Source: Diphasiastrum complanatum (lineage: Eukaryota > Streptophyta > Lycopodiopsida > Lycopodiales > Lycopodiaceae). From it: a stretch of 64,000 nucleotides of DNA. Numbering within the stretch: the first letter of the stretch is position 1; the number at the start of each line of letters is the position of its first letter. The stretch lies in assembly GCA_029204225.1 (NCBI GenBank), contig CM055106.1, positions 3,142,665 through 3,206,664 on the forward strand, given 5' to 3'. Below are positions 57,673-64,000 of the stretch, piece after piece. A program made the position numbers and the translations under genes. Below the pieces are notes generated by a model that saw nothing but the letters and a program-made list of their open reading frames with translations, ran no database searches and was not told the DNA's origin.

Positions 57673-57992
57673 CAACACTTGAGATTGTCAAAGGTAAGGC
57701 TCTAGAAGATTTTAGACAGATGCTTTAGCCTTGTCCAAAATCCTCAAAATCTAGATTCTACGCTCTAGACCCCACGCTAAAGAATGTTGCAACTCGAAGC
57801 TCCAAAATGCTCTGGATCTACTCCTAAGTCTAGGGCCCAGTTAAAAAGTTACTAAAAACAATTGGAAACATCAAGTTTTGACAAAAGAAATAAAAATACA
57901 AAAGAATTTACTACTAGAATAAAAAAAATTATTTCCACTGTTTGTAGAGACTTTAAAAAAACGTAAAAATCATGTGAATGACAATAACATGT

Positions 57993-58112
57993 AGTAATGG
58001 TCAATTGATTGGGTCATTACACACATAGTTTGGTCCTCGGACAACCATTGGACTCCACCGCTCGCTCTCCAAATCCCAAATTATTTGTGGTAATGACCCT
58101 CCCAATGACCTA
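57993..58112. mobile_element. MITE, copy 2 (diverged, inverted relative to copy 1)
   Basis: Left end GTAATGGTCAATTGATTGG and right end CCTCCCAATGACC mirror each other. Read in reverse it aligns with 50468-50582: both have CATTGGGAGGG(C/T)CATTACC, AAATAATTTGG and GAG(T/C)GGTGGAG at equal spacing. Confidence 0.7.
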
Positions 58113-58347
58113 ACGGCTTCTCTACTTTACGACCAATCTCCAAGTTCCAATCAATAATGTTATGTAAATTGAGTCCTCTTACCAATAGGAGTATGCCAAT
58201 ACTTAATTCTTTGAACTTTTTAAGAAAAATATTTGAAAATGATAGTACACTTCCTTCTTGAGGCTTTCTCCAAAAAGATGAATCATATCATCTATTAGGA
58301 TTCAGCCTCATGCATCAATGCTCTTAACAAAGTTTCAAGCTAACCTT

Positions 58348-59186
58348 ATAAAAAACTCACAAACCTATTATGAACTAGGTAAAAGGTTAAACTGCATCAA
58401 TGCCAGTAACAAGGTTTCAGCTAACCTTAATAAAAACTCACAAACCTATTCTAAAATCAAGCTAACCTTATAAAAAACTCAAAAACCTATTATAAAATTG
58501 ATAAAAAGTTAAAATAAAACCTTAAAACTTAACATTTATAACTAAAAGCATCTCATTTTAAGCCATATAAAAAACCTATAAATCAAACAGTAAATGAATT
58601 TCAACAATTGAACTGTTTGTATTTGTCAATTTTCAGTGAGCTGTGTCGTACAGTGCTACAACCCATACAGCTCACTGTAGTCTTCAATGCATCACTCTTC
58701 TTGCACCGTACAGTTTACCGGATCAAGTCTGCCTGCACTGTATCAGTCTTCCTACACCATATAAAAAACTCACAAACCTATTATGAACTAGGTAAAAGGT
58801 TAAACTGCATCAATGCCAGTAACAAGGTTTCAGCTAACCTTAATAAAAACTCACAAACCTATTCTAAAATCAAGCTAACCTTATAAAAAACTCAAAAACC
58901 TATTATAAAATCGATAAAAAGTTAAAATAAAACCTTAAAACTTAACATTTATAACTAAAAGCATCTCATTTTAAGCCATATAGAAAACCTAAAATCAAAC
59001 AGTAAATGAATTTCAACAATTGAACTTCAACAATTGAACTGTTTGTATTTGTCAATTTTCAGTGGGCTGTGTCGTACACTGCTACAACCCATACAGCTCA
59101 CTGTAGTCTTCAATGCATCACTCTTCTTGCACCGTACAGTTTACCGGATCAAGTCTGCCTGCACTGTATCAGTCTTCCTACACCAT
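58348..59186. repeat. 413-bp tandem duplication upstream of the dirigent gene
   Basis: Copy 1 is 58348-58760 and copy 2 58761-59186. They are almost identical, from ATAAAAAACTCACAAACC through CTGCACTGTATCAGTCTTCC. Copy 2 has a small insertion repeating TTCAACAATTGAACT. Copy 1 joins copy 2 directly. Confidence 0.95.
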
Positions 59187-59454
59187 ACAGCTCACTGTAT
59201 GAGTCTTCAACTGACATGACGTTCATGCAACTAATCATAAGAATTTGTCGCTGCCTGACAGTACTCATCATCTACAGACCACTAGGACTCAATATTCAAG
59301 GAATTTCTTCTACTCCTGTATATTGCACAGCTCACTTTCGGCTGTCATTTTGTAAGTAATAGTTTTATATCACAACCAGCATGCGAATATAATCTATGCA
59401 TTGGAGCGAATTCAGCACACTGGTTGCATAATACGCTATTTTCAATTTATCACA
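59187..59454 (+). promoter_or_regulatory. Presumed proximal promoter and leader of the dirigent gene
   Basis: About 270 bases between the tandem duplication and the start codon. A weak TATA-like stretch (TTTTATATCACAA, near 59362) lies roughly 90 bases before the ATG. Confidence 0.35.
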
Positions 59455-60033
59455 ATGCAGCTCCATTCAGCTCTTTCGATCGTGTTCTTATTTACTAGCA
59501 CCTGTGTGCTGCAGGATCATGTCACGGAGTCAGCGAAGGTAGTGCATCTCCATTGGTACATGCACGACACACCTTTTAATGGGCTGACTCCATCTTCCAT
59601 ACCCGTTACAGCCTATAATCCAAGCGACTTTCAGACTGAAGTGAAGAACAAACTATTTGGACAGATATACGTGATTGATGATCCGCTAACCCAGCATCCG
59701 TCTTTAACATCAGCAACTTTTGGCAGAGCTCAAGGAACTTATTCATTTGTCTCCAGAGAGGAATATGTTGGTTACGTGAGCTACACAGTTAGTATCCGAA
59801 CGGGAAAGTACACTGGCAGCACTCTCAACATACTCGGAGGTTACCAATATTCCATATCAATAAAAAAATATGCTATTGTAGGAGGAACAGGAGATTTTCT
59901 CCTTGCAAGGGGAATTCTCACGGAAGAGGTTGTCAATCTTTTTGGACCGTTCAATGCATCAGCCACCCTATCACACCATGCCACTGTCTACTTAGATAAC
60001 ATCAGCGATTTCGTCTTCCAGAAAGCTATGTAA
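59455..60033 (+). CDS. Dirigent protein
   Basis: Single exon, 192 residues, typical for the family. Known: dirigent proteins are secreted beta-barrel proteins that steer stereoselective coupling of phenoxy radicals in lignan and related pathways. Seen: a signal peptide (MQLHSALSIVFLFTSTCVLQ), then HLHWYMHDTPFNG, FGQIYVIDDPLT, FGRAQGTYSFVSREEY, TGKYTGSTLNILG and KYAIVGGTGDFLLARGI. These are the conserved blocks in order, including the Asp of the HD and DDPLT motifs placed in the active-site pocket of studied members. An in-frame TTG 54 bases upstream is not a credible start. Substrate cannot be told. Intact. Confidence 0.95.
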   Translation: MQLHSALSIVFLFTSTCVLQDHVTESAKVVHLHWYMHDTPFNGLTPSSIPVTAYNPSDFQTEVKNKLFGQIYVIDDPLTQHPSLTSATFGRAQGTYSFVSREEYVGYVSYTVSIRTGKYTGSTLNILGGYQYSISIKKYAIVGGTGDFLLARGILTEEVVNLFGPFNASATLSHHATVYLDNISDFVFQKAM

Positions 60034-61870
60034 TCTGGGCAGTTGCAAGCCTGTAGTATCTCTGATCCGCTTTTTGAAAGCTATACGATGTATTTGTTAT
60101 TCTCATAACTTTGTTTCGGGTATAGAGCTGCACTGCATAATGAGTTGCAGATCTATTTGTAAGAACGTCAAATCTATTTCTGCGCAGGCTTCACTGAACA
60201 ATAAAGAGTGTTCCTGATTGTTAGCTACAATAGAAGTGTATCTGCGCTTTCTAGTTGTAGTCTGGAGACATATGCATTTTGGAAAAAATTACTTAGTCCA
60301 ATCAATAAGGATATGGGGAAAGAGAGGCCCGGGCCTTCTCTCTTTCTTAGGTGGCACCCAATGGTTTCAAGCGAAGTCCTTATTGGCACAGGAGGTACCT
60401 CCCATTCAAGTGCTTGTGTGACACATGGCGCAACTTCCCTAGCCCTATCCGATCCATGCAAGTACTATTGGAGGGAGCTTGGGACATGTGGTGACCAACG
60501 AAGTGTTCCAGGAGTAATCGGCTCCGTGCTAAAAAGCGATGAGGGGCCCACATGGTTTTACCAATTTTAAGTGGACCACATGGTTTTACCAATTATTTTC
60601 CATATTATAGATGTCTCGGGCTGAGGAGAAATTTTTGGTTTACACTCAACATTTTGGCTTTGTCAATTCACTTTCTCTTCTTTTATTGCTCTCTAAACAT
60701 TGATGTTTGTCTATTAGATGTGATTTAAAGGTAGCCCTTGAGAAAAGGATCTCTGAAACACCTAGGCGTTTTGTTATATTGATATGTCCAAAAAAAAAGT
60801 ACATGGTGGAATATGTCAATTCTTTTCAACAATTTACAAACTATTGATTGTGACCAATTCACAAGCCAACTCTAAGGCCGCAAAAATCCTACTTAACAGT
60901 TGGTAATATTTTCAATCAAATTGGGACCTTATTAATAGTGGCCATGTATGCCAAGTGAAAGTCAGTGTGAGTTGTTCTGAAGCCTTGTGACGATGAAGAT
61001 ATTGCTCTCGAGGCATCCTCTCGAGCTCCTTTCACTAGGCCTTGTCATAGGGAGTACTTACTTCGAGAGCCCCTTACTCAGGAGACAACATGTAGGGTTG
61101 TTGATACTGACACTCCAATATTTGTTACTCCTAGTTTTTCTGGTATTCTCATATTCACTCCTCGTCTCTTCTCTTTTTTATGGACCCACTGCTCTAGATT
61201 TTGCTTATTATTTTGGGACTCCATGGCAACATGGTCCTCTTATCAGGCCACTCTAGGCCCCTCTTACCAGGACACTCCAGGCAATTCCTCTCCTCTTAAT
61301 CCAACTCCTCCCATCACTTCTCTCATTCCCTCTACTCCTCTCATTTCCTTTGCTTCTCCCTTTGGTACCTCCCCTCGCTTCTCTTCCACTAGCTGCTAAT
61401 GTCTTGCCATATGATGTAGATGCAAAGAGACATATGATTGAGGATGACTGCGCGTCATCACTCACATGAGGTGACTTATTCAAGTGGTATTTTTCCAAAA
61501 AAAACTTAAGATTGACATAAATAAGATGAGTCTAGCAACAAAATGTTATTGACCATTTGCACACATGGTTTTCTAGTCTTTCCCATTTACCCATGTTGTG
61601 TCGCATGGGAGCGGTGATGAGCCAACACAAATTAGACATCCGATATGCAGTGAGAGTTGGAAGAGCCAAGCCAACCCACGTACATAAATAAAATTGGAAG
61701 TTTTCCAATAAAGAGTTTCAAGAGAACCCAACAAGATTCAAGCAACAATATGAGGTTGCTAGAGGGGCCTTGGCATTTTGAGAGTTTTTTTTCTTGCCAC
61801 GATTTAACAAAAAAATAATTTGCAGCCTCCAAAGATGACACCTCAATGGGCCAAGCAAAATAGCCCGAAA
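60034..61870. other. 3' flank of the dirigent gene and intergenic DNA
   Basis: A near-palindrome centred on GAGAGGCCCGGGCCTTCTC lies at about 60319-60345. A 22-base phrase with CACATGGTTTTACCAATT is repeated near 60550 and 60577. No convincing gene. Confidence 0.5.
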
Positions 61871-61878
61871 TTTATTTT

Positions 61879-62211
61879 TCAAAGTTGTCTCACATTCAGG
61901 TCCTCACAAGCAACATGTTTGTTTACATTGCAGTCCATAAAAAATTTCCATCTAGTTAGTATCTTCTTATAGTCGGACGTCTCAGCATAGGGTTCTAGAG
62001 TTTGCTTGACAGTTTTCGACAGATTGTTGACATCTTTGAATAAAGGGAATTGAGAAGGTAAATAATGTGAGGGTGGGAAGCAAAATTGTGGGTCTGATGA
62101 TAAGGTAGTGGTGGTAGAAAGTGAGGTGGTGGTGGTTACTGTATCAAAAAGGATAGGTGAGGTGGAAATGGGAATGGGAACGACAATGGATCGAGTTGGG
62201 GGACTGCTCAA
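61879..62211 (-). CDS. Unrecognised 110-residue frame
   Basis: A Thr/Ser/Pro-rich start (TTTTSLSTTTTLSSD) is followed by FKDVNNLSKTVKQTLEPYAE and ILTRWKFFMDCNVNK. It could be a transposon fragment; no family recognised. Confidence 0.2.
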   Translation of the reverse strand: MSSPPTRSIVVPIPISTSPILFDTVTTTTSLSTTTTLSSDPQFCFPPSHYLPSQFPLFKDVNNLSKTVKQTLEPYAETSDYKKILTRWKFFMDCNVNKHVACEDLNVRQL

Positions 62212-62239
62212 TGGATTTAACTCTTCCTTAATATGTACA

Positions 62240-62783
62240 TTCTTGTAAGGGAAGCTCCATCAAGATCCTGCTTACAAGACAAAACACAATGGAAAACACA
62301 CTATGGAGCAACCACCCAACCAAGTAGAAGCAACCAATCAACTCTAGAAGCTTCACCCCCAAGCCAAGGAATAAGAAGCATGAAGGTAGAGTGAAACCCT
62401 GGCAATGAATCAGTGATCACAATGAGGAATAGAGCGAGTTTGGCCTCAATATATAGAGCCAAAAACAACCTGGGCACATAGCCATGCATAGCCCTAAGTT
62501 TCCTATACATAGATTCACCTAGAATAGAGTCCCAAGCATGGACCAACTATTCATAGAATTGCTATTGATAACTCTGCACATGCATACACTGTCTCATACC
62601 TTGTCTAAACTCCATTTAGTGTGTTCTGGGCCTCACAAGGATATTAGTTACTTTCAGGTCACATCCAGTATGATGTGGCATAACTAACAGCTTGATTTAC
62701 TGGAGTACCGTGTGCATCCAAGACTAGGAGTATACTGAATCCTACTTACTGGCCATGGACATAACATTCTTTCCTCCTTAAAC
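62240..62783 (-). repeat. Possible retrotransposon 3' LTR with polypurine tract
   Basis: The minus strand of 62783-62767 reads TTTAAGGAGGAAAGAA, then TGTTATGTCCATGG, the pattern of a polypurine tract followed by an LTR start at 62766. The left edge is not fixed, and no pol frame is visible on the internal side. Confidence 0.35.
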
Positions 62784-64000
62784 TGCTTCTATCCTTAGAA
62801 GTTCTCTAAACAGGAAAGAATAACAGAAAACTTTAAATATCAATCTAGAAAATCATTATTTCTAGTCTAACTTTCACATCAAACAAGTACTCAGAGATAA
62901 TTCTATTTTCCAAGTGATAATCTCTGCACTGGAGTACAACTCAGGTTTGAAAAAGTACACTGAGCGATAAATTTCCCATCTGGGTTATATTCACCATAAG
63001 TTAGTAATATCATCTTCATGTAAAGCACTTACATGAAACAACTGAGTGAAATATTAACTAACTTAGGAGATTAAGTTTAAAGAAAAGATATTAATTACAG
63101 TTTGAAATCATCCACAACTTTGGCAGATAATTCATAAGCTTTCAAGTACAAATATCCTTAAAATCTAAATTCTAAGATATGATAATTCATTCAATTAGAA
63201 TCTCTAGGAGAAACATTAAAATATAGAATGATTAAAACTCAACTTTGAGTATGCCAGATACCCTTTTGAGTTAAATACTTCTGTTTTTAGCACCAAATGC
63301 AAGAAAATAGCATTTATTCATCTTAATAGACTTGTCTATCTCCTATGATAACTGGAGATCCAATTTAATGAAGAACTGTACTCAAGCATCTGCAAGCCAT
63401 AAACTATAGTAGAATAACATCCACTAGATAAATTAAATTCTCCACAAATAAAATACTTATCTTGAGAGAAAGTTTGTTAAAGCCATAGGTCCTCAAATAT
63501 AACACTGAAGTAGAGAGATTCAAAATACCGATCTAAATTCTTACTCAAATAATAGGTCAAGAATTATCATCACACTTAAGATTCATCACCATTTCTTATA
63601 ATCCTCTGACAATAACTAAGTATCTATTTATGATTCGTCAACCATAAATATTTAGATTCATATGATTCGTCAATCATAATTTCCTGAAATCCAAACCATA
63701 CTTAATCATTTACAGGATACTAGAGTATATGTCTAACATAACACAGGAAAAGTAAGAGTCATTCCAAAATCTTTTCATTAAGAAAATACTGGATTTAGGA
63801 ATACTTTCAAAACATGATTCTTTAACTGAAGTGCAAGATTCAAGTTCTATAAACAACTGGTAATTAAACACTGAACGCATATCAAAATGAAAATCATCTT
63901 CAATTACAAAAACTTTAGATTACAATTCAGAATCACATCTAGATACCCAAAGTCCTACTGAAAATCAATTTAGTTATTATTCTTGGATTCATTATGATTT
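62784..64000. other. AT-rich DNA, no gene seen
   Basis: No frame longer than about 60 residues on either strand. If the LTR call at 62240 is right, this is the non-coding interior of that element. GATTCGTCAACCATAA near 63635 and GATTCGTCAATCATAA near 63665 form a short repeat. Confidence 0.45.

Noticed and set aside
62240-62775. Matching ACATTCTT at about 62238 and 62764 as an 8-bp target duplication of a hAT-like element
   Set aside because: No terminal inverted repeats between them; the right copy fits a polypurine tract better.

Overview
The window is nuclear DNA of a land plant. Evidence: a plastid- or mitochondrion-type PLS-class pentatricopeptide (PPR) gene with introns, a thaumatin-like gene, a dirigent gene, many Copia (Ty1) retrotransposon pieces primed by initiator tRNA-Met, a Helitron relative, MITEs and long GA/CT/GT microsatellites. 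The AT-rich, repeat-dominated layout and the style of the PPR repeats suggest a large-genome non-seed plant, most likely a fern. That assignment is inference; nothing here proves the species.

Layout. 0-2.3 kb: 5' part of a minus-strand Copia element (gag, primer-binding site, LTR). 4.4-7.2 kb: a thaumatin-like protein gene with two possible signal-peptide exons. 7.2-21 kb: mostly non-coding, with LTR remnants, a short Helitron end (11.9-12.3 kb), a degenerate tandem-repeat region (17.7-20.4 kb) and a Ty3 integrase scrap. 21.3-29.7 kb: a decayed Helentron-like element that carries an RPA-like OB-fold ORF, a DUF6570-like protein with two Myb/SANT-like domains, a broken Rep domain and an endonuclease (EEP) domain, but no helicase. 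30.8 kb: a lone first exon of a membrane-anchored protein. 34.4-36.3 kb: a second Copia 5' part. 36.8-42.1 kb: an imperfect inverted repeat of about 5.2 kb. 46.05-50.1 kb: the main gene, where three small upstream exons carrying OSB-type PDF motifs splice in frame onto a large PPR exon with seven near-identical 101-residue modules. 50.5-58.1 kb: two related MITEs, an orphan exon and two Copia pol remnants. 58.3-60.0 kb: a dirigent gene behind a 413-bp tandem duplication. 60-64 kb: no gene recognised.

The host genes are independent. Thaumatin-like and dirigent proteins are secreted defence or wall proteins; the PDF-PPR protein is predicted to bind organellar nucleic acid. The points most worth checking are the PDF-PPR fusion with its recent module amplification, the long inverted repeat, and the helicase-deleted Helentron-like element with Myb-like domains.
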